From Paracoccaceae bacterium (GTDB lineage Bacteria; Pseudomonadota; Alphaproteobacteria; Rhodobacterales; Rhodobacteraceae): 64,000 nucleotides of DNA. The notes under the pieces are model-generated. The model made no database searches and was not told the origin of the DNA. It worked only from the letters and a program-made list of their open reading frames with translations. Positions 8,147 to 17,000 of this stretch are shown here, one piece after another. The stretch is from positions 1 through 64,000 of the forward strand of contig JANSYP010000009.1 in the NCBI GenBank assembly GCA_024742405.1, written 5' to 3'. The first letter of the stretch is position 1. Every line of letters begins with the position of its first letter. A program made the translations under genes and the position numbers.

Positions 8147-8395
8147 CGATGGAACGAGTTTAGGCGGCAGCAGTACAAATTCCGTGGCCGCTTCTATAAT
8201 CTCAGCAGTTTCGCACGCTCACAAGTCGCCACCTCTCATTCAGAGGGCCAACGCGGCAGCCTTGGACGGCGGATATTGTGCGAATGACGGATTTGTCCGC
8301 AATGCGGTAAATTGCACTGGCGTGGGGCGCCTGCGCACGTTTACCTCCGCGTTTCGATTAGCCAATCCTTAACCAAGCATTCTGAAACTAGCGCT

Positions 8396-8617
8396 ATCCG
8401 TATCTGGTCCTTCTGCATCAACGACGACCCGTCCCAACCTGACGTGGCGGCTGGGTTCGTCCGCGCAGGGACGGTCGAAGAAGCTCTGGCACTGATCGAT
8501 GACCCGCGCTGCAAGCTCTACGGCATACCCGGTAAGGTTGAGGGCCTCCATTGGCTTAACGAAGGGCCGGGCGTGGTTCGCGAGCCGTCACCGAACGCTG
8601 GCTCAACTCTGCACTGA
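8396..8617 (+). pseudogene. Small protein related to the one at 13.6 kb, start codon apparently lost (ATC)
   Basis: The frame (IRIWSFCINDDPSQPDVAAG, FVRAGTVEEALALIDDPRCK, LYGIPGKVEGLHWLNEGPG) is clearly similar to the minus-strand product at 13595-13741 (MRIWAFCTSDEPEQLDTAAG, FVRAHGTDEALALIAAQRCN). Where that copy has ATG, this copy has ATC at 8396-8398. The frame extends upstream to ATG 8312, but those residues have no counterpart. No known family is recognised. It lies just upstream of the mobilization genes. Confidence 0.5.
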
Positions 8618-8772
8618 CCAGCAATGCAAGCAGTTTAGCGCTAACGATTGGTGAACCTGCCCGGCACTCCCCTCGTAACTGCTCGCGCACTGTCGGAAGG
8701 GGGAACAATTGGGGAGACGATTACCTGGATACCCAGATTAATCTATCGTTTACAGGGCTTTATAGGGATAGT

Positions 8773-8889
8773 GTGGCGCGCTGCACCGGAGAAAGCTCGA
8801 ACACCGTTGAAGAGGTTTTCGAGGTACTGGCGGAGTGGGAAGAAGAGCTGAAATCTCATGATCTTAGCCTGTTGGAGGTGGAACCGTGA
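8773..8889 (+). CDS. Possible 38-aa leader protein coupled to the mobC-like gene
   Basis: A frame from GTG 8773 (ARCTGESSNTVEEVFEVLAE, WEEELKSHDLSLLEVEP) is acidic and helical. Its TGA overlaps the GTG start of the next gene (GTGA at 8886-8889). The codon pattern is plausible, but the start is weak and the frame could extend upstream. Confidence 0.25.
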   Translation: MARCTGESSNTVEEVFEVLAEWEEELKSHDLSLLEVEP

Positions 8890-9332
8890 GACATCTCGCG
8901 GACACATCCCAAAGCGCATCCGTCGATTTCGCGGCTGCGACTAGCCTCCCTCAGAAGACAGCGCGCAAGCGGCCCTCCCCGGTCTCGGTGCGGCTGAGCC
9001 CGGAAGAACGGGCGGAACTTGAGCGGGTAGCGGAGGGCCGCTCGCTCAACAGCTATATCAAGGCCCGCATCTTCGGAGCTGAGGGCAAAGCGCGGCGGGA
9101 TCGCCGGGCGCTGCCGGTAAGGGATCATGCGGCGCTGGCCCAGGCCTTGGGTCTGCTCGGCGCGATGGAGCTGGCGGGTAGCCTGCGCGAGCTTTCCCAC
9201 GCCGCCAAAACCGGAGCGCTTCCTGTCTCGCCGGAGACCGAAGAGGAACTGATAAGTGCGTGCGCCGCAGTGCTCGCGATAAAGGCCGAACTGATGCGGG
9301 CGCTCGGATATGAGGACAGCGAGGCGCCATGA
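8886..9332 (+). CDS. MobC-like relaxosome accessory protein
   Basis: The 148-aa product has a basic N-terminus and the ribbon-helix-helix-like segment seen in MobC/relaxosome proteins: RPSPVSVRLSPEERAELERV then EGRSLNSYIKARIF. A helical C-terminal half follows (ELISACAAVLAIKAELMRAL). Such proteins bind oriT and help the relaxase nick. GTG 8886 is preceded by GGAGGTGG. Its stop overlaps the ATG of the relaxase gene (ATGA at 9329-9332), which fits a mobC-relaxase operon. The oriT is expected nearby, probably upstream, but I cannot point to its nic site. Confidence 0.7.
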   Translation: MRHLADTSQSASVDFAAATSLPQKTARKRPSPVSVRLSPEERAELERVAEGRSLNSYIKARIFGAEGKARRDRRALPVRDHAALAQALGLLGAMELAGSLRELSHAAKTGALPVSPETEEELISACAAVLAIKAELMRALGYEDSEAP

Positions 9333-10585
9333 TCCTAGTCGGCTCCCAGCGGGGCAGCGGGCTGAAGCTCGCGTCCCATCTGACCAATGATCGGGACAAT
9401 GATCATGTGGAACTGTATGCCTTGCGCGGGTTCACATCGGAGACTTTGCGCGGGGCGCTGCAGGAGTCCGAGGCAATCGCCAAGGGCACGCAATGCAAGC
9501 AGCCCTTCTTTTCTTTGAGCCTCAACCCGCCGGAGATAGAGCGCGCCAGTATTGCTGATTTCGAAGCCGCTATCGACGAAGCTGAGGCGCGGCTCGGGCT
9601 CAAGGACCAGCCGCGCGCGATCATCTTCCACGAGAAGAACGGACGCCGCCATGCCCATGCGGTATGGTCTAGGATCGATGTGCGCGAGATGAAGGCCATC
9701 AATCTGCCCTTCTTCAAGTCCAGGCTGAAAGACCTCTCCAAGGACCTCTTTCTGGAGCACAACTGGCGCTTGCCCAAGGGCTTGCGGGATCATGGCAACC
9801 GTGACCCGCGGAACTTCACGCTCGCCGAATGGCAGCAGGCCAAGCGCGCCGGCAAGGATGCCCGCGCCATAAAGCGAGTGTTCCAGGAGGCCTGGCAGTA
9901 TTCGGACAGCGCGGCTGGTTTTGCCCGCGCGCTCGAGGAGAAGGGCTACATTCTCGCGCGGGGAGATCGTCGGGGCTTTGTTGCGCTGGATCTGCAAGGC
10001 GAGGTCTATGCCGTTCCCAAATGGGCCGGGCTTAAGACCAGGCAGGTGCGCGAACGCCTGGGCGATCCCAAAGCATTGCCCTCGGTCGCGGAGGCCAAGG
10101 CGGAGTTTGGCCGGTCGATGCGCCCCGCCGTGGCGCGCTGGAGGGAGTCGCTCGCAAAGGAAATCGAAGACCTGAAATCACGTCATACAACAGAGCACCG
10201 TGCGCTCGTCGAAAAACAGCGAGAGGCGCGGGCGCAGCTCAAAGACACTCTGGCAAAGCGCGAAAATGCAGCGGCGCTTCTACGGCAGGCGCGCTTCCGG
10301 ACCGGAGTTCGCGGGATATGGGATCGCCTGAGCGGCACGCATAAGAGGATCCGTCACCAGAATGAGGCGGAGGCCTGGCAGGAGCACCTGCGCGATCAAA
10401 CTGCCATCGATGCGATTGTGTTCGCTCAGCTCGAAGCCCGCCGTACCCTCAAACACAAGCATGGTCGAGAGAGATCGCAGCTCGCGGAAGAGGCCCGCGA
10501 AATGAGCCGCGATCGATCCCGCTTCGCCGAGATGCGCCGGACACATCAACAGAGTGCGCGCGAGGGACCTTTACCTACGCGGTAA
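9329..10585 (+). CDS. Relaxase / mobilization nuclease
   Basis: The 418-aa protein carries the MobA/VirD2-type relaxase domain in its first 200 residues. The metal-binding motif is HEKNGRRHAHAVWSRID with His101, His108 and His110. The N-terminal region (GSQRGSGLKLASHLTNDRDN) is typical of a group of alphaproteobacterial relaxases. Residues 260-400 are long charged helices, likely coiled coil, instead of a helicase or primase domain. It would nick oriT, stay bound to the 5' end and lead the strand into the recipient through a type IV secretion channel. The coupling-protein gene is 26 kb away at 36982. Coding is coupled to the upstream mobC-like gene. Confidence 0.85.
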   Translation: MILVGSQRGSGLKLASHLTNDRDNDHVELYALRGFTSETLRGALQESEAIAKGTQCKQPFFSLSLNPPEIERASIADFEAAIDEAEARLGLKDQPRAIIFHEKNGRRHAHAVWSRIDVREMKAINLPFFKSRLKDLSKDLFLEHNWRLPKGLRDHGNRDPRNFTLAEWQQAKRAGKDARAIKRVFQEAWQYSDSAAGFARALEEKGYILARGDRRGFVALDLQGEVYAVPKWAGLKTRQVRERLGDPKALPSVAEAKAEFGRSMRPAVARWRESLAKEIEDLKSRHTTEHRALVEKQREARAQLKDTLAKRENAAALLRQARFRTGVRGIWDRLSGTHKRIRHQNEAEAWQEHLRDQTAIDAIVFAQLEARRTLKHKHGRERSQLAEEAREMSRDRSRFAEMRRTHQQSAREGPLPTR

Positions 10586-10625
10586 ATTTGATGCCGAAGC
10601 CTCTGCATTTGGCGCTTTCGGAGAT

Positions 10626-10656
10626 GCGCGGTCGGCCCTTCTAGGGGCGACCGCGC
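10626..10656 (+). terminator. Hairpin after the relaxase gene, likely terminator
   Basis: GCGCGGTCGGCCC and GGGGCGACCGCGC form a 13-bp stem with one mismatch around TTCTA. It lies 40 bases past the relaxase stop. It shares the GCGGTCG core with the second hairpin at 10679, as is common for convergent terminator pairs. Confidence 0.5.
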
Positions 10657-10678
10657 GGATTTATCAGCTGGAAAGAAG

Positions 10679-10707
10679 CCCGACCGCGCCCCAAGGGGGC
10701 GGTCGGG
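10679..10707 (-). terminator. Hairpin after the parB-like gene, likely terminator
   Basis: CCCGACCGC...GCGGTCGGG is a GC-rich stem immediately beyond the parB-like stop codon. On the minus strand it is followed by CTTCTTT, so it looks like a factor-independent terminator for that gene. Confidence 0.6.
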
Positions 10708-10713
10708 CACGGA

Positions 10714-12429
10714 CTAGACGCATTCCGCGTCTTGTTCGTTTAGAGCAGCCCAGAGATCGATTGCGCGAATGCCGCCTTTGTCGGTATAGGCCTCCATCGG
10801 AAAGCGCATATATCGGGGATGCCATGCCGCGTCCTTGGCCTCGCTTGTCCCGTCCAGGCAGGCCTTGATGATGGACTTGCTGGTTTTCGCGGTCGAAGTG
10901 ATGTGGGCGGCGGCGGTGTCCTCGCCCGCGATCTCGGCGAGCATGGCGTTGATCACAGTCTTGTCGCGCGTTAGATCGAGGAAGGCCTGATCGGGCTGCC
11001 AGTGATCCTGCATGTTGACCTCCAGTTGCACGCCGAGGTTTTCAACCATGGCGCTGCCCGCGGGCAGGCATTCCGCCGTGACAAGGGCAAGGATGCAGAG
11101 CACCTCGTCGTCGCTCAGGGCCATCAGGCGCGCGAACAGAGCGTGCAGATCGCGGGAAGCCGCCCAGTCCTCCTTGCGCGGCACGAGGGTCTCACCGTCT
11201 TCGAGCGTGAGGCCCAGCAACTCAGCGACCGCCTGCCGCTCCTCACCGAAGCGCTTCTGCGCCGCGCTGGTCGCAAGGCTGTCACCGATGGTCTCCTTGC
11301 TGGCTTTCTGGGGGTCGGCCTGCACGGCCCAGAGTTCCGAGCCCGCGATGATCTGAGCCACGGCGAGCCGCAGGGCGGTCCCGTGATGGGCCAGCAGACA
11401 CTGACGCACGGCGGCATGGCGGTGCAGATCGAGATAGTTCTGCATGGGCTTTGTCAGTTCGGGCGTCTCGGTTTTCAGAGCGCCTTTCCGTCCCTTCTCC
11501 CGCGCGCGGGCCTCTGCGCGGGAAAGCTGGCCCTCATGGAAGGTCACCTCGCCACTGTGGGCGATCTGGATATAGACCTTGCCGCCCTCCTCCTTGGCGG
11601 TCTCGACATAGTCGTAGCTCGGAAAGTACTGCCCGGTTTCCAGCAGGATGACCTCGCTCCAGCCCTCCGCGAGATAGGCCGCTTTGGCCTCGGCGATGGC
11701 CTTGTTCTGCAGGATCCAGAAAGCCTCGCTATCGGCAAAGTAGCTGTCCTCGCCAAAGAGGTCGGAGACGATGCTGCCGCTATAGTCCGCCAGATCGAAA
11801 AGGGCCGCATCGGTCGTGATCTCCGCCCCGCCGAACAGCCAGCATTTGAGGCGGTAGCCTTCGGGTGCCCGCTCGTTCTCGCTTTTGAACAGGGCGATCC
11901 ATGCCTGCTGTTGTTTCTTCGTCGCCATGGTCAGAAGCTGGATCGTGGTGGCCCCGATCTCGCCCTTGCGATAGGCGGTGAGGATCGGCGGGATCAGGTT
12001 GGCGATGGCCAGCCGCTGCCGGACCAGGCGCTCGGTGATGCCGAACTGATCGGCGATATCGGACACGCCGAGCCCGTTGCGCACAAGTGCGGCGAAGGCC
12101 TTGAACTGGTCGATTGCATCCATCGGCAGGCGCAGGACGTTCTCGGCGAGCGAGGCCTCGATGGCCTTGGCATCGTCGCCCTCCGCCATGACGAGGCAGG
12201 GCACGGGATCGGCCTGTTCCTGCTCGTCCGAAAGGGCACAGAGGGCGTGATAACGGCGCTGTCCGGCGACGATCTCGTAGCCGTCTTCCTTGGGCCGTAC
12301 GAGCAGCGGTTGCAGCAAGCCATGGGCGCGAATGCTGGGGATGAGATCGTCGACCGACTTGCCGCCGTGCTTGCGCACATTGAGCTTTGCGGGGGTGAGA
12401 TCGGTGAGATTGATGTTTTGTAATTGCAT
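10714..12429 (-). CDS. Large ParB/RepB/Spo0J-family protein without a ParA partner
   Basis: The first 100 residues are a ParB N-terminal domain (LTPAKLNVRKHGGKSVDDLI, GLLQPLLVRP, IVAGQRRYHAL; the GQRRY pattern is the CTP/DNA-contact motif). A helix-turn-helix follows at about 125-150 (GVSDIADQFGITERLVRQRL). At 571 aa the protein is nearly twice the length of chromosomal ParB, with a long unassigned C-terminus. This long form is common on alphaproteobacterial plasmids and islands. I prefer ATG 12429 because GGAG lies six bases ahead; ATG 12441 is the alternative. No ParA is nearby, so a role in partition is uncertain; regulation or replication-linked functions are possible. It lies downstream of ardA and may be co-transcribed. 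Confidence 0.75.
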   Translation of the reverse strand: MQLQNINLTDLTPAKLNVRKHGGKSVDDLIPSIRAHGLLQPLLVRPKEDGYEIVAGQRRYHALCALSDEQEQADPVPCLVMAEGDDAKAIEASLAENVLRLPMDAIDQFKAFAALVRNGLGVSDIADQFGITERLVRQRLAIANLIPPILTAYRKGEIGATTIQLLTMATKKQQQAWIALFKSENERAPEGYRLKCWLFGGAEITTDAALFDLADYSGSIVSDLFGEDSYFADSEAFWILQNKAIAEAKAAYLAEGWSEVILLETGQYFPSYDYVETAKEEGGKVYIQIAHSGEVTFHEGQLSRAEARAREKGRKGALKTETPELTKPMQNYLDLHRHAAVRQCLLAHHGTALRLAVAQIIAGSELWAVQADPQKASKETIGDSLATSAAQKRFGEERQAVAELLGLTLEDGETLVPRKEDWAASRDLHALFARLMALSDDEVLCILALVTAECLPAGSAMVENLGVQLEVNMQDHWQPDQAFLDLTRDKTVINAMLAEIAGEDTAAAHITSTAKTSKSIIKACLDGTSEAKDAAWHPRYMRFPMEAYTDKGGIRAIDLWAALNEQDAECV

Positions 12430-12508
12430 GGGGGTCTCCATCGTTTGGCGGTGCGGGATTGCACCCCGAAGCCCCCGGCATGCGCAGAGGCTTGCGGGTG
12501 CAATCGCC

Positions 12509-13012
12509 TCACGATGCGCGATAGATCAGCGTCTCGCCTGCGATGGTGATCTCGGCGTAATCCATACCCAGATCACGGGCGATGGCGTCATAATCGATGT
12601 AGAATTGCACCTGTTCGGGGATCTCGCAGTACAGGCCCTCCTCCACGAACTGCTCTGCAAGCTCCTGCAGGCTGCTCACATGGTAGATGTCGATCTCGTA
12701 GTGATCGGGGTTGGCATCGGGGTCGAAGTCATAGCAGCACTCTCCGACCGCGATGACGGTGAGAATTTTCTCCCGCTCGTCCCACGCCTCGGTGCAGGTC
12801 AGATAGGCGCAGACATTTGCTTGGGTCAGCCCGATGGCCGAGGCAAGGGCACAGTCATGGGCATCGCCGTCGATGAACTGAATCTCGAACTCTTCCGCCG
12901 GATTGCCATCGTCGTTGCGCAGTGCCGCGGCTTTGCGGTCGTACTCCTCGGCGCTGTCGAAATAGAATCCGGTGGCTGAGATATCATAGGGCTGGGCATG
13001 GAGTTGGGGCAT
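12509..13012 (-). CDS. ardA: ArdA-like antirestriction protein
   Basis: The 167-aa acidic protein ends in the hallmark ArdA C-terminal block (LAEQFVEEGLYCEIPEQVQF, YIDYDAIARDLGMDYAEITI). It is rich in Asp and Glu, as expected for a DNA mimic that blocks type I restriction enzymes when a plasmid enters a new host. The N-terminal half (FYFDSAEEYDRKAAALRNDD) is more divergent. It sits between a mobilization block and a large palindrome, the position typical of the leading region of conjugative DNA. The symbol is given by family resemblance; sequence divergence leaves some doubt. Confidence 0.7.
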   Translation of the reverse strand: MPQLHAQPYDISATGFYFDSAEEYDRKAAALRNDDGNPAEEFEIQFIDGDAHDCALASAIGLTQANVCAYLTCTEAWDEREKILTVIAVGECCYDFDPDANPDHYEIDIYHVSSLQELAEQFVEEGLYCEIPEQVQFYIDYDAIARDLGMDYAEITIAGETLIYRAS

Positions 13013-13155
13013 AACATATTCACTTTATTTGGGTTTTCCGGCGAAGAAGACGATCGACTCCGCGCTTGAACCCTTGCCCAGCGGCGAGCGTCCAAAAGAA
13101 AACCAAAGAAAGACACCGCTCCCGGCACGGGGGCGCCCCTGTTTGGACGCCTCGA

Positions 13156-13288
13156 TCAAACTCCGGGGATGGGGCAACGGGTTTTGTGGGGGACCGTTTA
13201 GATGGTTCCAAAACCGCGCGTGGTTTTGGTGAAACCATCTTACGGGTAAAACCCGTTGCGCCACAGCCGGAGGCGTCCCCGGATTTGA
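13156..13288. repeat. 133-bp nested inverted repeat upstream of ardA
   Basis: Three concentric arms are visible. Outer: TCAAACTCCGGGGA (13156-13169) with TCCCCGGATTTGA (13276-13288), one bulge. Middle: CAACGGGTTTT (13175-13185) with AAAACCCGTTG (13248-13258), perfect. Inner: AGATGGTT+CCAAAACC (13200-13215) with GGTTTTGG+TGA+AACCATCT (13222-13240), 16 bp with a 3-nt bulge and a GCGCGT loop. As single strand this would fold into one long hairpin. It lies about 145 bases ahead of ardA. Confidence 0.85.
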
Positions 13289-13594
13289 TGTAAGCTGGTT
13301 TACGGGTTCCAAGCGTGCGCCCCGCACGCGCCCAAAAGGTGCAGCGGCTCTGCCGCTTCCTTCGTCTTCGCGCCAGGGATGGACGCCCAAAGGGCCGAGA
13401 CGCCGCCCTGGCGGTGGCTCGGTTCACGACAGCCCGGCCCGTCAGGGAGGCGCCTGAAACTTGAGGGAAACTCTATAGGCAACCAATTGCGTGACGAGCA
13501 TTGACGATCGGCGGTTTCCCTTAGTGCAAGTGAGATCCGCAATTGCCTCGGGTCTCGAAGACGACGCCTGGGCTCTTTTTAGGCCAGTCTAGCC

Positions 13595-13741
13595 CTACAA
13601 CGTCACCGGGGTCGGATAGAGATTGCAGCGTTGAGCCGCAATCAAGGCAAGCGCCTCGTCGGTCCCGTGCGCCCGCACGAAGCCGGCAGCGGTATCAAGC
13701 TGCTCAGGTTCATCAGAGGTGCAAAAGGCCCATATGCGCAT
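13595..13741 (-). CDS. Small protein, paralogue of the 8.4 kb pseudogene
   Basis: ATG 13741 gives a 48-aa product (MRIWAFCTSDEPEQLDTAAG, FVRAHGTDEALALIAAQRCN, LYPTPVTL). It aligns over its whole length with the frame at 8396-8617, which continues for another 26 residues, so this copy may be truncated at the C-terminus. No family is recognised. The frame extends upstream to 13825 without homology. The two copies flank the mobilization block in opposite orientation. Confidence 0.45.
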   Translation of the reverse strand: MRIWAFCTSDEPEQLDTAAGFVRAHGTDEALALIAAQRCNLYPTPVTL

Positions 13742-14055
13742 GGTTGGATACTGGCCCTTGCATGGCCAACGGCGCGCAGACAATTCAGACAGCAAGTGTG
13801 CAGTAAAGGAAATCAGCCTGGACAAACAGCCAACCTGCCGGCGGTCTCATCGCGAAGTATACTCACATTCCTACATGGACGAGGCGAAGTGGTCTTCCTA
13901 CGCGCTTGCAGGAGGGTTGTTGCCAACCACAGCAGCTGCAGTCTATGGGTGAAAATGGTTTCGAGCAACGATCGGTGCTGGCTATTGTAGCAATCGGAAA
14001 GGGTGCATAAGTCTTTTGCAGCGAAGACTTTTATGACTTTCAGGAAGGAGAAAAT

Positions 14056-17000
14056 ATTTCTGACTCGAGCCCAAGATCGACGGGACCAGCCGGATCGCAA
14101 TTTGAAGCCAAAGTCGGCACTCACTATGCCTTGGCTTTACTAGCAAGCACAGAGCCCTTCGGGCTACCAGGTACTTCTGTAGATAGGATTGAGTTTCAAC
14201 GGGGCGGCCAAGGATATCCGCTTGACGACGTAATTGTTCGAGGCAGAACGCCTGAAGGCGTGGGTCGCTGTCTGGAGATTCAGGTCAAACGATCGATGGC
14301 GTTCACGGAGAGCGACGCCAAATTTGCGTCGATCGTGGATGGGATCGTCAAGGCGCGAAAGATCGAGCCGGACCGCCACTTCGCGGTTGCCATAGAGCGC
14401 ACGACCGGTGCGATCGACAACGGCGTACAGGAAGCTTTGGAACTTGCCCAGCAGACGATCGATGTCGCGTCTTTTTCGAAGCTCCTTGAGACCCCAGGGC
14501 GCAGCAACAAAGACATGCGCGCTTTCGTTGCCGCGTTCAGAACGCATCTCGTGACTAGCGGCGAAACTGGTGACGATGCTCTCTACGATATCCTTCGGTC
14601 ATTCTCGGTTCTGACATTCGATTACGCCCGCCCCAACTCGATAACCGAGCAGCATGACCGTTTCCGTGCTAGGCAGTTGACATCCGCTAACGATGGTTCC
14701 GATCTCTATGGCGAGTTGTTCGGGCTTGTCCTACGGGCCGATGCCATAGGAGGTGAACTGAACCGGAGCGAGTTGGTCCGCAAGTTGAGTGCGGTCGGTA
14801 TCAGCATCGGTTCAAAGCCGACGCTCGCTGTGGCGCGCCGCCATATCGAGGAAATGAGCCGCCATGCGCTCGATGACATAGGGCTTACGGTGAATGAATT
14901 TCGGCTCGCGCGGGAAAAGCCTCGGCGCGAACTGGAGGCGATGCTTCAGGCGGCGGAGACACAGGACGGTGTCGTTGAGATTTCCGGGCCTAGCGGCACC
15001 GGTAAATCCGGCCTTCTGAGAACTGTTATCGAGGGTCGCGGAGCGGTTTCGCGTATATTGGTGCTGGCCCCAGACCGGACCCCGCCTGGCGGCTGGCCCG
15101 CGCTGCGCTCCCTGTTTGATATACAGGCGACGGCTGACGAGTTTCTCAGAGATCTTGCCTGCGACGGGGGAGGTTACCTCTGTATTGATGGCCTCGATCG
15201 GTTTCGCGATTGCGCGCAACGCAATACCGTAATCGATCTCTTACGTGCAGGGTTGCGGTGTCCGGGCCTGATAGTGCTGTTCACTGCGCGTCCTGGATGG
15301 GAGGACGAGGCCGCTATCTGGATCGGCGAAGAGACCTTTGGGCACTTGTCTAATCGCAGACGATTAGCGGTGGACGGGCTCGACGACGATGAAGCCGAAG
15401 CGCTTGCGAAAACGTCGCCGCAGCTCGCCCACCTGCTAAGGCCGGACCATCCGGCAAAACCACTTGCCCGAAACCTGTTGAAGCTGCGACTGCTGCTCAG
15501 AACGCGACTCTATACTGCCGAAGCGATCAGCGAGGCGGAACTTGCGAACGATTGGCTGGCCTCCGGTGCGGGGACGGGCAAGCGTGCGAAGGGCGAGACT
15601 CGTTCTCGGAAGCGCGTGATTTACGCCGTCGGAAAGGGCCTAATCGAAGGCGCCGGTCTGGTCGACGTTGCGGGACAGAACGCGCAGGCGGTTGCAGGAT
15701 TGATTACGGACGGTTTGCTTATCGAATTCCAGTCGGACCGGGTTCGGTTCCGGCATGATTTGTTTACGGATTGGGCGGTCGCCTGCGTCCTATCGGATAA
15801 TCCTTACCTCATCGAAGATCTGGTGCTGGACGCGCCGCCGCCATTCTGGATGGCGCGCGGGTTTGAACTGGCGTGCCGGATGCTCGCTGAAAGCGCCTCG
15901 GACGATGCGTGGCCACTACTGCTCGCGCGACTGGAGAGGGTAAGCGCCTCCCCGGGATGGGCCGGCCTCGCATTGTTGGCACTTGTCCGATCGGAGCGCG
16001 CCGAGACTTTGCTAGACCGATACGATGCTCTCTTACTCGCGGATAGTGGGCTGAGGGCAGCGCAGCTCATTAAGTGGTTCATCGCGTCGCACACTCAGTC
16101 CGCAGCGCCCCTTTTGAGAGAGTTCCTTAAAGACGGAGCTGAGGTGCCGGAGGGCATGACCATTCCGAAAGGGCCGGAGTGGGTGCGTCTTATCCTGTGG
16201 TGTCTGCAGCGCTTTGACCGCTTGAAACCGGACGCGTTGTCAGCGGCCGTTGATCTCTTCCAGAACTGGCTAGTACTTGGAGCGTTCGGCGAGAAGTCCG
16301 TTACGCCAATCTTGCTCAATCGCTACGCGGACATTCTGGCAGCGGATATTGAGCAAAGAGGCCGTCCGCTCCCGCGGTCCCACGACTCTCTTCCGGAGGT
16401 GAAGTACGCGGTCACCGACGACGCACTTGAAACAGCTCGGCTCCAACTTGGGGTTTGGGCGCAGCTCTCTCCAGACGCCGCGGTACGTTTTTTGAATGCT
16501 GTAAGGGATTCGAAGCGGCCGGAAGCAGCGTTCAGCCAGATCCTTGAATTTCCGGGAAAGCTACCGTCGGCCGCTCCGGCCGAATTCGTGGACGCCTTCC
16601 TGCGCGCAATCGAAGAGGACGAGGAAGACCCCCACAGATATCCGACAAGTTCGGGGCGGAACCGTTCTTATGCACTATCGCGTGTCGACAGTCCGTTCGT
16701 ACTCGGTCGATGTGGCACAGCAGTTTTCACGGAAACTCTTCAGGCGGCACCCGCTACAGGTACGTCCTTCATCAGGACGCTGGCATCGTTCGCATGCGCT
16801 CTTGAAGATGATGATCCTGACTTCTCTGTTGAGTTTATGGGCGAGTCACGCAGAGTTGTCGCTTCGTTCAGCTATGGCTGGTCGCGTGGACGCGCACCAT
16901 CGGTAATGGTGTCCAAAGCACTGTTGGCGCTAGAGCACTGGGCGCATCGCAGAATTGACGACGGCGACACACTTGAAGCGGTGGTTGGCGATGTAATCGG

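Noticed and set aside
11002-12423. 473-codon plus-strand frame
   Set aside because: Exact antisense shadow of the parB-like gene; no start signal and no homology pattern.
13300-13542. 80-codon minus-strand frame next to the palindrome
   Set aside because: No binding site or family, and the region is dominated by DNA structure rather than coding bias.
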